Below, one piece after another: positions 17,572 to 26,084 of a stretch of DNA of 64,000 bases (the first letter of the stretch is position 1; every line of letters starts with the position of its first letter). Location of the stretch: contig NZ_VWNB01000011.1 of NCBI RefSeq assembly GCF_013387475.1, positions 1-64,000 on the forward strand, written 5' to 3'. The stretch comes from Mariprofundus sp. KV (lineage in GTDB: Bacteria > Pseudomonadota > Zetaproteobacteria > Mariprofundales > Mariprofundaceae). The notes under the pieces are model-generated. The model ran no database searches. It was given only the letters and a program-made list of their open reading frames with translations, and was not told the origin of the DNA. Position numbers and translations under genes: made by a program.

Positions 17572-17973
17572 TCATTGCTCGGTAGTCAGATTGATAGTGA
17601 TATCGGGGGTCTGATGCAGTGTGGCATGAATCAGACATGATGATGCCACGCGCTCCACCGCCTTACGCCGTTTCTCAGGCAGCCCGGGCAGAACCACATC
17701 AATGGTAAACTCACCAATACGGCGTGGTGCATCTTCAGCAACACTCCAGTCGCAATCAACCTTGAGACCATCGGTATCAATGCCAGCCTGCTGACAATAT
17801 TTTGCTACATAGAAACCGATACAGCCAGCCAGTGAGCCTGCAAAGAATTCAGGCGGAGTCATGCCGGAATCTTCACCCCCATTGCTTTCTGGCTGATCCA
17901 TCACAATCGAGTGACCACGGCAGGCAATATCAAATGCCGCCCCACTTTTAAATGTCGCTGTTAATCTCGCCAT
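17572..17973 (-). CDS. OsmC family peroxiredoxin-like protein
   Basis: 133 residues, the full length of a short OsmC/YhfA-type protein. The two redox cysteines expected for the family are C51 (SLAGCIGFY) and C113 (VASSCLIHAT), and the core pattern GMTPPEFFAGSLAGC is clear. OsmC/Ohr proteins reduce organic hydroperoxides with these cysteines, and some members act on persulfides. Its location at the end of a rhodanese/DUF2892 cluster makes a thiol or sulfane-sulfur role as plausible as peroxide defence. A hairpin and a CAAAT-G-ATTTG dyad lie upstream (18022-18055). Confidence 0.88.
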   Translation of the reverse strand: MARLTATFKSGAAFDIACRGHSIVMDQPESNGGEDSGMTPPEFFAGSLAGCIGFYVAKYCQQAGIDTDGLKVDCDWSVAEDAPRRIGEFTIDVVLPGLPEKRRKAVERVASSCLIHATLHQTPDITINLTTEQ

Positions 17974-18021
17974 ATCTATTCACCATCCAGTTCTTTAAAC
18001 AACTGCCTTCGCCTCATCCAA

Positions 18022-18055
18022 CAGAGAGGTAAAACCTCTCTGCCAAATGATTTGG
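18022..18055. promoter_or_regulatory. hairpin plus CCAAATGATTTGG dyad upstream of osmC
   Basis: CAGAGAGGT (18022-18030) and ACCTCTCTG (18034-18042) form a perfect nine-base-pair stem with an AAA loop. Directly after it CCAAAT (18043-18048) and ATTTGG (18050-18055) form a second dyad around one G. Both lie between the DUF2892 stop and the osmC start. On the minus strand no U-run follows the large hairpin, so it may be a processing site or attenuator while the second dyad could be an operator. Confidence 0.5.
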
Positions 18056-18061
18056 AGATCT

Positions 18062-18262
18062 TTACTTGCTACAGGTATTGATACCCAGCAGCGGATAGAG
18101 CGGGCAGAACTTAATCAGTGCAGTCAGTACAAATACGCTGCCTGCACCGATGGCGACGGCATTCCATGGGGAAGCCAGGCCACCCATATAACCAAAGGCG
18201 ATCAGAGCCGCACCTGCTACCAGACGAAGTACACGATCGATTGTTCCAACATTTGCTTTCAT
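18062..18262 (-). CDS. DUF2892 membrane protein
   Basis: 66 residues. MKANVGTIDRVLRLVAGAALIAFG is the classic start of DUF2892 proteins, which have two membrane helices and a short end with a cysteine (here KFCPLYPLLGINTCSK). DUF2892 modules are often fused to or beside rhodaneses, as in E. coli YgaP, and are thought to place rhodanese activity at the membrane. The gene follows a rhodanese gene by 71 bases. A second, divergent member lies at 19716-19934. Confidence 0.9.
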   Translation of the reverse strand: MKANVGTIDRVLRLVAGAALIAFGYMGGLASPWNAVAIGAGSVFVLTALIKFCPLYPLLGINTCSK

Positions 18263-18333
18263 TAGTTATCTCCTGATTTTCTATTGTGTTGATTAAACTT
18301 ACCCCGGTATAACAATCTCTCTTTACCCTAGAG

Positions 18334-18672
18334 TCAATTGGCAGAGCCCTGTTCGGTGGGATAGCCACTGTTGCTCCAGGCCATGGTTCCACCACCGATA
18401 TTGATCAGATTGTCAAAACCACACTGCTGCTCAAGATAGGTTAGAGCCTGGGCAGAGCGAGCGCCCGAATGACAGATGAGAAAAACATCCCCCTCTTTTG
18501 GGATCTCATTGGCTCTGGCCATGATGGTGTTGAGCGCGATCAGCTTTGCACCGGGCACATGACAACCACGGTACTCCTCGGGTGAACGCACATCAATCAG
18601 TGTAATAGGCTGCTTCTTTTCACGCGCCACCAGCCAGCGCGGATAGAGTTGGTCTACGGTTAGTGTATTCAT
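18334..18672 (-). CDS. cytoplasmic single-domain rhodanese
   Basis: 112 residues from an ATG at 18672 that overlaps the stop of the preceding rhodanese gene (ATGA). A GTG 36 bases upstream is possible but would lie inside that gene. There is no signal peptide, so the protein should be cytoplasmic. The active-site loop is C67-HSGAR in FLICHSGARSAQ, and the CH2A motif IDVRSPEEY is intact. Single-domain rhodaneses carry sulfane sulfur as a cysteine persulfide. It is the last of three rhodaneses in a row. Confidence 0.88.
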   Translation of the reverse strand: MNTLTVDQLYPRWLVAREKKQPITLIDVRSPEEYRGCHVPGAKLIALNTIMARANEIPKEGDVFLICHSGARSAQALTYLEQQCGFDNLINIGGGTMAWSNSGYPTEQGSAN

Positions 18673-19094
18673 CACGGCTTCACCACCGCATGATTGGCCT
18701 CTTTCCATGCCGTGATGCCACCCAGTACATTCTCTATATTGGTGTGGCCGGCTTTTGCCAGCATGCCTGCTGCATCTGCAGAACGACGGCCCGAGCGGCA
18801 GTAGAGGTAGACCTGCTTATCCTTAGGCACCTCATTGATGCGCTCTGCCAACTCCTGCACGGGAATAAGCACTGCACCCTCAATATGCCCTTCGGCATAC
18901 TCCTCAGGTGTGCGCACATCGATAAAGACAAACGGCACAGCCGAAGAAGCACCCTGATTCCAGTGCTGGTAAGCGTGTTGTACTGCGGTGTTTTCATAAC
19001 CTTCAACACTCTTCTCGCCAAATCCGCAGGCTGCTGCACCCATCGGCAACATCATCACCACCGTCAGTAGCAACCAGACTCTCTTTGTAATCAT
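18672..19094 (-). CDS. exported single-domain rhodanese
   Basis: 140 residues from the ATG at 19094, which has GGAG at the right distance; an open frame upstream to 19256 would overlap the previous gene and lacks a start signal. A signal peptide (KRVWLLLTVVMMLPMGAAA) leads to a periplasmic rhodanese with FIDVRTPEEYAEGH and the loop C99-RSGRR. The cysteine at position 23 follows AAA, so acylation is possible but the lipobox is weak. Placement beside a cytoplasmic and a membrane-anchored rhodanese suggests a division of labour across compartments. Confidence 0.87.
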   Translation of the reverse strand: MITKRVWLLLTVVMMLPMGAAACGFGEKSVEGYENTAVQHAYQHWNQGASSAVPFVFIDVRTPEEYAEGHIEGAVLIPVQELAERINEVPKDKQVYLYCRSGRRSADAAGMLAKAGHTNIENVLGGITAWKEANHAVVKP

Positions 19095-19173
19095 CTCTAA
19101 CTCCTGTCGCTCTCTATGAGCAAATCTATTTATTCTCTTCTCTTCAATCGGTGACAATGTCACACGGGATAAA

Positions 19174-19572
19174 TCACCTGACCGGAAGCCCTGCACTGCG
19201 CCATGCCCCCATGCCACCGGAGAAGTTGTACACCTCACTGTAACCGGCATTGGCAAAGGCAGTTGCTGCCATCGATGAGCGTGTTCCTGATGCGCAGATC
19301 ACAATCACAACTTTATCTTTAGCAACCTCATGCATGCGTTCAGCCACCTCACCCAACGGAATATGAACTGCTGTGGAAGCATGCCCTGACTGCCACTCAC
19401 CGAGCTGGCGCACATCAACCAGGGTATGCTCCCGGTTGCGCAGCTGCATATAATCAGCCGCATTCAACGACTTTACACCGGAGATCTTCGGCCAGATCAC
19501 CCGCTGCCAGAGCATCCAGCCCAACAGAAGCGCGATGAAGATGTAAACCGCATTGTCTTGCATAAATTGCAT
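19174..19572 (-). CDS. membrane-anchored rhodanese
   Basis: 132 residues. One N-terminal membrane helix (about 9-24, VYIFIALLLGWMLWQRV) is followed by a rhodanese domain with VDVRQLGEWQSGH and the active loop C93-ASGTR. The anchor matches YibN-type rhodaneses, whose catalytic domain faces the cytoplasm in E. coli; orientation here is not proven. The gene is separated from DUF2892 and the RND pump by 143 bases containing a 12-base G/C homopolymer. Confidence 0.88.
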   Translation of the reverse strand: MQFMQDNAVYIFIALLLGWMLWQRVIWPKISGVKSLNAADYMQLRNREHTLVDVRQLGEWQSGHASTAVHIPLGEVAERMHEVAKDKVVIVICASGTRSSMAATAFANAGYSEVYNFSGGMGAWRSAGLPVR

Positions 19573-19659
19573 CTATCTATCCTCACGATTCAGAGAGATC
19601 AGCTGTTTTAGCATCTCTCTGTAGATTTTTATCGGCAGGCGCAAACGACTTTCACGTAT

Positions 19660-19671
19660 GGGGGGGGGGGG
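19660..19671. repeat. G12 homopolymer tract
   Basis: Twelve consecutive G bases on the plus strand (C on the transcribed minus strand), flanked by GCAGGCG on the left and CGCCTGC on the right. The tract is about 88 bases upstream of the membrane-anchored rhodanese start. Tracts of this length slip readily in replication and in sequencing. Confidence 0.9.
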
Positions 19672-19715
19672 AGAAGCCGCCTGCGCCCGCCAATCTTGTT
19701 GACCCTTTCAGGCCC

Positions 19716-19934
19716 CTACTTCTCGCAGCAGGGTTTCATGCCGAGCTTGGCAAGAATGGTCTCCATCAGACACCAGTTGGTGAAACCCGACTGCAGCAGG
19801 TTCACACCGATAAATGCGGTGAACCAGAGCCAGCTGGGTTCAGTTAACACCACACCGTTATAGCGTGATGCCAGAAACAGGCTGAGCAGAATAAATGAGC
19901 CCGCAATAATGCGAATAGCGCGTTGAATAGTCAC
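19716..19934 (-). CDS. DUF2892 membrane protein, divergent member
   Basis: 72 residues. The N-terminus MTIQRAIRIIAGSFILLS, two membrane helices, and a cysteine-containing end (NWCLMETILAKLGMKPCCEK) match the DUF2892 pattern. The tail carries C55 and an adjacent CC near the end, more cysteines than in the copy at 18062. The gene follows the RND permease by 25 bases, tying the pump to the rhodanese genes downstream. Confidence 0.85.
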   Translation of the reverse strand: MTIQRAIRIIAGSFILLSLFLASRYNGVVLTEPSWLWFTAFIGVNLLQSGFTNWCLMETILAKLGMKPCCEK

Positions 19935-19959
19935 AAATCTTCTCCTTTACAGTTAATTT

Positions 19960-22900
19960 CTAAGAGGCTGGCTGTTCGGACTCGAATGGCCGATCTTTAA
20001 ACCACAGGTAGTACATCAGAGGTGTAATAAACAGCGTTAAGATCGTTGCTGCCAGTGTTCCGAAGGCCATCGAGACACCGAGCCCGCCAAATACCGGATC
20101 GGTGATCATGATCGAGGTGCCGGCAATCACAGCCAGTGCAGTGAGCAGAATCGGACGGGCACGAACCGCCCCACCCTCAAGCACAGACTCTTTCACTGAG
20201 AAGCCCTGCTTGCGGTAATCGACAATGAAATCGATCAGCAGTGTGGAGTTACGTACCACGATACCGGCAAGTGCGATCATGCCGATCATCGAGGTGGCGG
20301 TGAACGGTTGACTGGTGATCCAGTGGCCGGGAAAGATGCCGATCATCGTCAATGCAGTCGGTGCCATCACCATCATCGGCAGCACGAACTGGCCGTAATA
20401 GGCCACCATCAGCAGGTAGATCAATACCAGTGCAACAATAAAGGCTGCCCCCAGATCGCGGAACACATCCAGCGTCAGACGCATCTCACCATCCCAGAGC
20501 ATATGATAACCGAAGGTGTTATCCGGTGCGGTGTCGGTGAAACGCATTCCACCTGTTTTCACCTGCACGCCCGGCAGCATCTCCTGCTCATCGAGCTTGC
20601 CATCCATCTCCAGCAGCGGATAGACCTGTGATCCCTGTTTAGGCTCAGCCATCACATAGGTCACCGGATGTCCGTCTTTGGTGTAGATCGGTTTGGAGGC
20701 TTTGCCCTGCTCGATCACCGCAAAGGCGGAGAGTGGAACAGCACCATGCGAACCGGTTACATAGATGCGATGCAGATCCTCAGCATGAGCACGCAGCGCT
20801 TTCGGCAGCTGCACATGCAACTTCACCTGATGACGCTCTTCATCCATATGCACGGCACCAAAATGGTACCCCTGCAGGAAGTCGTGCAGTGCGGTGACTA
20901 CCTGCTGCGTGGCTACGCCCAGATGTGCTGCCTTCTCTTTATCGACACGCACATTCAGCTGCAACTGATCATCACCTACCGAATCATCAATATCTGTCAC
21001 GTCATAGGTATCAGCAAAGGTTTTACGCACCTCTTTGGCCAGCTGGCGCTGTGTCTCGTAATCAGGACCATAGATCTCAGCCAGCAGCGTTGAACGCACC
21101 GGTGGCCCCGGCGGATCTTCAACCAGTTTAATATTGGCATCAGGATTAGCCGCAATCAGTGGCGCCATCAGTTCTCGCAGCTCCAGCACAATAGCATCAG
21201 AGCGAATCGAGCGATCATGTTTATCCACCAGATTGACACGGATCTCGGCCAGATTGGCCCCCTGCCTGAGCACAGAACCACGCAGCATGCCGTTAAAATC
21301 GACAGGCCCTGCCTGACCTACAAAGGTTTCGTAATCCACCACCATCGGATGGGAACGCAGCAGATCACCCACTTCACGACTCACCCGATCACTCTCTTCA
21401 AGGGTTGCCCCCTCCGGCAGATCGATGGTGATATTAAAGGTGTTGTTATCCCCTTTCGGCAACATCTTCAGCTCAACCGTACCCGGTGTAAGTGGCCCGT
21501 TGATACCGGCTGGCCGGATAAACTGCCAGCCCGGCTGCATCATTGAGCCGACAAACAGAAGCAACGTGATGATCCAGAATATCCTGCGAATAGCAGGTTT
21601 CTCGATCAGAGGCACGGCATAACGCATATAGGCCCGGTAGACCCAGTCCTTATGCGAGTCATCAATGTGATCTGATGTGGATGTCTGTATTTTGGCAGGC
21701 AGAAAACGCTGTGCAATCCACGGCGTGAACATATAAGCGATCACCAGCGAGGCTGCCATGGCAACCGGTGCATTAAACGGAATCGGCCCCATATATGGCC
21801 CCATCATGCCGGTCACAAAAGCCATTGGAACAAAAGCCAGGATCACCGCGATGGTGGCGATAATGGTCGGTTTACCGGTCTCATTGGTGGCAATCACAAT
21901 CAGTCGCGCTTTATCAGCGGCATCCTTCACACCTTTGTGCAGATGGCGGTGGATATTCTCGATCACCACAATGGCATCGTCGACCAGCAGACCAAGCGCC
22001 AGAATCAGAGCAAAGAGTGTGATACGGTTGATGGTCTGATCAGCCATCAGTCCGATGGCCAGCACCACAAACAGAATCAGCGGAATATTCAGCGTTACAA
22101 TGGTCGCCTCACGCCAGCCGAGAAAGAGCAGCAGAATCAGAATCACAGTACCGATTGCGATACCCAAGTGTTCAATCAGCATATTTACAGCGGCATTGGC
22201 GCGCTGACCTGAATCACGCGTGATGGTTGCGACAACATTATCCGGGATAAAGTCGCCTTTAAGTTCATTGAGCTTATCTTCAATACGCTGGGTCACCACC
22301 ACAGCATTGGTACCACGTTTTTTGGCCAGCGTGATGGAGACTGCAGGCAATTCAGGTTCGCCCACACCAGCATTGCCACTCACCGCGTGACCAAAACCGA
22401 TTCGGTGATAGTTCTCTGCCTCAGCAGCACCATCGGTGATGGTGGCGATATCCTTCAGATAGATCGGTCTGTTCTGCCACTGGCCAACCACCAGCTGACC
22501 AACCTCATCGGCTGTTTTCAGGTAACCATCGAGCCATATTTTGGTCTGGCTATTGTTCCCCACAAGTGAACCAACCGGGCCACCGGCATTGGCCGATACC
22601 AGAACCCTGTGCAGCTGATCCAGTGGAATGTGGTAAGCGGCCAGACGCGCCGGATCCAGACGGATGCCGATCTCATGGTCACGGCCACCGATAATCTCGG
22701 CAACCGATACCCCTTCCAGTGGTGCCAGCTGATCACGAACACGCTCTGCCAGCCGTTTAAGGGCTAAGCCGTCCATATCCCGTGATGAGAGTGTAATTAC
22801 CGAAGCCGGCACATCATCGACATCCACCGGTTTCACCAGAGGCTGGGTAGCCCCGGCAGGGATACGATCCATATTCTGCATGATGCGGTCATAGAGTTTG

Positions 22901-23262
22901 ACCAGGCTGACCTCTTTGTCCTCACCCACTTCAAACATCACCGTAACAACGGCCAGTGAATCCATCGCCATGCCATAGGTGTGCTCAACACCAGTAATCT
23001 CGCGCAGCACCATCTCCATTGGCCGCACAATCAGATTCTGCACCTCTTCAGGGCTTGCCCCCTGCATCTGTACAAAGACATTGGCAGCCGGCACATCAAT
23101 CTGCGGATTCTCTTCACGCGGCGTCACCATAAGCGCAACAGCACCGATCAGGAAGATCAGGATACTGAGCATCGGGGTCATGTTGGAGAACATCGCCGCC
23201 TTACCCAGACGCCCTGCAATATTCAGTGGTTCACCACTATTCAAAGATGGTTTGTCGCTCAT
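19960..23262 (-). CDS. RND efflux permease, HAE1/AcrB superfamily
   Basis: 1100 residues, the length of a full RND pump subunit with twelve helices and two large periplasmic loops. The motif LGLLVDDAIVVIENIHRHL in the fourth helix holds the paired aspartates of the proton relay, and the C-terminal half repeats the fold (GIVVRNSTLLIDFI). It is closer to drug/hydrophobe or poorly known pumps than to CusA, since the methionine triad of metal pumps is not visible. Its ATG shares one base with the stop of the adaptor gene. Substrate unknown; linkage to rhodaneses suggests a sulfur compound or an agent co-occurring with one. Confidence 0.93.
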   Translation of the reverse strand: MSDKPSLNSGEPLNIAGRLGKAAMFSNMTPMLSILIFLIGAVALMVTPREENPQIDVPAANVFVQMQGASPEEVQNLIVRPMEMVLREITGVEHTYGMAMDSLAVVTVMFEVGEDKEVSLVKLYDRIMQNMDRIPAGATQPLVKPVDVDDVPASVITLSSRDMDGLALKRLAERVRDQLAPLEGVSVAEIIGGRDHEIGIRLDPARLAAYHIPLDQLHRVLVSANAGGPVGSLVGNNSQTKIWLDGYLKTADEVGQLVVGQWQNRPIYLKDIATITDGAAEAENYHRIGFGHAVSGNAGVGEPELPAVSITLAKKRGTNAVVVTQRIEDKLNELKGDFIPDNVVATITRDSGQRANAAVNMLIEHLGIAIGTVILILLLFLGWREATIVTLNIPLILFVVLAIGLMADQTINRITLFALILALGLLVDDAIVVIENIHRHLHKGVKDAADKARLIVIATNETGKPTIIATIAVILAFVPMAFVTGMMGPYMGPIPFNAPVAMAASLVIAYMFTPWIAQRFLPAKIQTSTSDHIDDSHKDWVYRAYMRYAVPLIEKPAIRRIFWIITLLLFVGSMMQPGWQFIRPAGINGPLTPGTVELKMLPKGDNNTFNITIDLPEGATLEESDRVSREVGDLLRSHPMVVDYETFVGQAGPVDFNGMLRGSVLRQGANLAEIRVNLVDKHDRSIRSDAIVLELRELMAPLIAANPDANIKLVEDPPGPPVRSTLLAEIYGPDYETQRQLAKEVRKTFADTYDVTDIDDSVGDDQLQLNVRVDKEKAAHLGVATQQVVTALHDFLQGYHFGAVHMDEERHQVKLHVQLPKALRAHAEDLHRIYVTGSHGAVPLSAFAVIEQGKASKPIYTKDGHPVTYVMAEPKQGSQVYPLLEMDGKLDEQEMLPGVQVKTGGMRFTDTAPDNTFGYHMLWDGEMRLTLDVFRDLGAAFIVALVLIYLLMVAYYGQFVLPMMVMAPTALTMIGIFPGHWITSQPFTATSMIGMIALAGIVVRNSTLLIDFIVDYRKQGFSVKESVLEGGAVRARPILLTALAVIAGTSIMITDPVFGGLGVSMAFGTLAATILTLFITPLMYYLWFKDRPFESEQPAS

Positions 23263-24287
23263 TATTTGGCCATCACCTTCATGCCGCTCTGCAGTTGAGG
23301 CTCTCCACTCCAGAGGATGGTGTCACCTTCATGAAGACCGGCCAGCACCTCAACCTGATCAGCACGCTGCTGCCCCAGTCGAATCTGGCGATAGCGAGCA
23401 ACCCCCTGACCATCAAGCACATAAATTCCATTAAGCCCGGCACGCTTGATCACTGCCACAACAGGCACCTGCAGCCCCTGACGACTACCTACCTTAAAAC
23501 CAACCTGCGCATACATGCCCGGGTGCACATCTTCACGCGCCTGTAGTGCAATCTTGATCAGAAACTGATGTGAGACGGCATCGGCAGCCTGTACCACCTG
23601 GCGCACGACACCGCTAAAGGCCTGTTTAAGAGATGAGACCTCAATCTCAACCTCATCGCCGATGTGGATACCACTAACAAACTGATCAGAGGCATGTGTC
23701 TCCACCAGCAGGCTGGCGGGATCTTCCAGCACAAGGATTGCAGCACCCGGTGATGCCAGATCACCCTTACTCAAGCGCTTCTCAACCACCACGCCATCAA
23801 CCGGTGAACGAACCTCGGCATAACCGAGCTGGTTACGCGCCTGCTCAACCTGTGAACGGGCTACTTTATAACGCAGATTCACACGATCCAGCTGCTGCTT
23901 ACTCACAGCACCGGCTTTAAACAGCTCTTCATAACGATTCATATCAGCTTTGGCATCAGCCAGATCAGCCTCAGCCTGCACCAGCCCCTGACGGGCATTG
24001 ACAGGGTCAACGCGAACCAGCACATCTCCGGCTTTCACACTGTCGCCTTCACGCACCGAAAGTTTGCGGATATAGCCTGAGATGCGTGAGGTGATTGAGA
24101 CACGGTGATCCGAAGTGACGGTGCCACTGGTGACATAACGAACGGGCAGCTCTACAGCCACGAGAGTCAGAGCCTCGGCTTTAGCGACAACAGGTACAGC
24201 TGTTTGCCCGGCCTGATCATCGGAACCGCAGGAGGCAAGCATCAATCCTGCTGAAAGCATCGCTGCAGTAGCGAGAAATCTGTTCAT
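23262..24287 (-). CDS. RND pump periplasmic adaptor (membrane fusion protein)
   Basis: 341 residues. A lipobox (MLASC) gives an acylated protein anchored in the inner membrane. The HlyD/MFP order is clear: beta-barrel strands, lipoyl halves (SGYIRKLSVREGDSVKAGDVLVRVDP and later AEVRSPVDGVVVEKRLSKGD), and a coiled-coil hairpin (about residues 100-155). The gene overlaps the tolC-like gene by four bases and the permease by one, giving a standard three-part pump operon. Confidence 0.93.
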   Translation of the reverse strand: MNRFLATAAMLSAGLMLASCGSDDQAGQTAVPVVAKAEALTLVAVELPVRYVTSGTVTSDHRVSITSRISGYIRKLSVREGDSVKAGDVLVRVDPVNARQGLVQAEADLADAKADMNRYEELFKAGAVSKQQLDRVNLRYKVARSQVEQARNQLGYAEVRSPVDGVVVEKRLSKGDLASPGAAILVLEDPASLLVETHASDQFVSGIHIGDEVEIEVSSLKQAFSGVVRQVVQAADAVSHQFLIKIALQAREDVHPGMYAQVGFKVGSRQGLQVPVVAVIKRAGLNGIYVLDGQGVARYRQIRLGQQRADQVEVLAGLHEGDTILWSGEPQLQSGMKVMAK

Positions 24288-25660
24288 TGAATCACCCCTT
24301 CATCAAGTGTACCGGTTGCCAGCAGCAGTGCAGCCTCTGCAACGGTGAGATCATATTTGGCGCGAATGGCCGCAACACGGGCCGAGTCAGCCTGTACCTG
24401 CGCATCAAGCAGATCGGAGGTTTTGGCCAACCCCTGCTCAAAACGCAGTGATTTAATGCGCAGTGACTCCTCGCTCTGCTTGAGTGCTTCACTCTCGCTC
24501 TCATAACGCAGTCGACTCTCAGCCAGCTGACGCCAGGCCTGTCCGATCTCATTATGAATCTGCTGTTTCATATCTGCGGATTTATACTCCAGCGATACAG
24601 ACTCAGCCTGAGCAGCACGATGTTTCGCACGATCAGAGCCCCCGGCGAAGATATTCATGCTGACGGTTGCCCCCACCATGGTATTACGATTTTTCACGCC
24701 AAAGGTGGATGCGTTCCACTCCTGTGCCGCAACCAGATTCACATGCGGAAGAAATGAGGCGCGTGACTGATCAACAGCTGCCGAGGAGGCCAGATACTGC
24801 TCTTCAACCGCTTTCAGATCGGGACGATTGGCAAGCCCGTGATTGATCGCCTCCTGCAACGCGAGCACAGGCATCTTCAGCTGCGGATCCTCTTCGGTAT
24901 TCAGGGTGACATCACCATTGAGTCCCATAACCCGCTCCAGCATCTCTTTACTGCTGGCAAAGCTGTTTTTCGCCTCTTCAAGTTTGAGCGTGGTGCGCAG
25001 CTGATGCACATTGGCATCCATCACATCACTCATAATCAACATACCACGCTTCTGCATTTCCTGGGTATCTCTGTAACGTTTATCAGCCGCAGTGACAGCG
25101 CGCTGCATGGCCGTGATCTGAGCTTGTGACTGCCGTACACGTGCATAGGCAGAGATCACCTGAAATACCACCTGCTGGCGCATAAAACTGTGTCCATAGA
25201 GGCTTGCTTCGGCGCGGTGCTCGGCAAGTTTACGCCCGGCCCATAGCGCGCCGCCCTGATAGAGCGGCATAGTGACACCGACACGGCTCTGATAGTTATT
25301 GATATAACCGGGGTTATTCATCACCGCCGGATTAAAATCAGCGGCAGTGATACTGCGCTGATTCAGCTTCATACCGAAATAGTCGCCCGGCGCATTGCTG
25401 CGCGCCACTCCGGTAGAGAGATCAACACGCGGCAACAACCGACCTGTTGCATCGGCAATACCCGCACTGGCCTGCTCCACCGACTGTGCATTGGCTGCCA
25501 GCATGCGATTATTGGAGAGCGCATAATCGACACTCTGCCTGAGCGTGGATATCTCACCGGCAGCAGCAGTGGCAGTCGTTACCGCAAGGGTGGCCGCCAG
25601 CAGCGACCCCTTTATTAAGTAATTAGAATTTACTGATATGTAAGGGCAAAAAAAGGCCAT
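24284..25660 (-). CDS. TolC-like outer membrane efflux channel
   Basis: 458 residues from the ATG at 25660, which overlaps the stop of the ArsR-type gene (ATGA) and has a strong ribosome-binding site (GGGGAGGG). An earlier start at 25687 would lie within that gene. The two OEP repeats characteristic of TolC are present, with a signal peptide ending near ATAAAGE and the LPRVDLSTGV and LPHVNLVAAQEW strand motifs. It provides the outer-membrane duct for the MFP-RND pump downstream. Confidence 0.92.
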   Translation of the reverse strand: MAFFCPYISVNSNYLIKGSLLAATLAVTTATAAAGEISTLRQSVDYALSNNRMLAANAQSVEQASAGIADATGRLLPRVDLSTGVARSNAPGDYFGMKLNQRSITAADFNPAVMNNPGYINNYQSRVGVTMPLYQGGALWAGRKLAEHRAEASLYGHSFMRQQVVFQVISAYARVRQSQAQITAMQRAVTAADKRYRDTQEMQKRGMLIMSDVMDANVHQLRTTLKLEEAKNSFASSKEMLERVMGLNGDVTLNTEEDPQLKMPVLALQEAINHGLANRPDLKAVEEQYLASSAAVDQSRASFLPHVNLVAAQEWNASTFGVKNRNTMVGATVSMNIFAGGSDRAKHRAAQAESVSLEYKSADMKQQIHNEIGQAWRQLAESRLRYESESEALKQSEESLRIKSLRFEQGLAKTSDLLDAQVQADSARVAAIRAKYDLTVAEAALLLATGTLDEGVIQ

Positions 25661-25989
25661 CAGCCCTCCCCTTTCGGGGCCACACACATCTCAGGGCAGT
25701 AGATGAACTTCAGCGCATGTACCAGATCGGCAAAAGCCGGATTGGCGATACGGTAGATCACTTCCTGACCACGTTTCTCATTCTCAAGAATGCCAAGCAT
25801 ACGCATCTTGGAGAGATGCTGTGAGAGATTGGACTGCGCTGCACCTGTAGCCTCAATCAACTCGTGGACACACATCGGCCGCTCCAGCAACAGGCAGAGA
25901 ACAGAGAGACGCAACTCGTGCGCAATCGCCCTTAAACCCTGGCTGGCAGCTTTGATTCTATCTTCTGGGATCTGAGGTAATTCATTCAT
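25660..25989 (-). CDS. ArsR family regulator with paired cysteines (SqrR/BigR-like)
   Basis: 109 residues, a single winged-helix domain (KAASQGLRAIAHELRLSVL, GAAQSNLSQHLSKM recognition helix). It carries C32, C40, C98 and C102. C40 in helix three and C98 or C102 in the last helix sit where SqrR and BigR, known persulfide sensors, hold their sensing pair. The classic ArsR metal motif ELCVCDL is absent. The gene opens a co-directional run of pump, DUF2892, rhodanese and osmC genes and is divergent from an ABC exporter. Inferred role: repressor released by sulfane sulfur or a related oxidant. Metal sensing remains possible. Confidence 0.85.
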   Translation of the reverse strand: MNELPQIPEDRIKAASQGLRAIAHELRLSVLCLLLERPMCVHELIEATGAAQSNLSQHLSKMRMLGILENEKRGQEVIYRIANPAFADLVHALKFIYCPEMCVAPKGEG

Positions 25990-25995
25990 ACCCCG

Positions 25996-26021
25996 TAATA
26001 TATTCGATTCTAATTATATTA
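25996..26021. promoter_or_regulatory. AT-rich inverted repeat between arsR and the ABC exporter
   Basis: TAATATA (25996-26002) and TATATTA (26015-26021) are perfect inverted arms separated by twelve bases, seven bases upstream of the arsR ATG. A second AT-rich stretch with AATATTATATT follows at 26031-26041. ArsR-family proteins bind AT-rich dyads of this general form, so this is the likely autoregulatory site and may also serve the divergent exporter. Confidence 0.55.
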
Positions 26022-26084
26022 GCAACATGTAATATTATATTTTCTATGCATTGCAGTTGTAGCCGGATATGGGAGATTAGGGCT

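Noticed and set aside
19095-19256. Longer N-terminal extension of the exported rhodanese
   Set aside because: It would overlap the membrane-anchored rhodanese gene and bury the signal peptide; the ATG at 19094 has GGAG and gives a normal exported protein.
19960-23262. CusA-type metal efflux as the role of the RND pump
   Set aside because: The methionine-rich metal relay of CusA was not seen and the neighbours concern sulfur chemistry, so a metal substrate is not supported.
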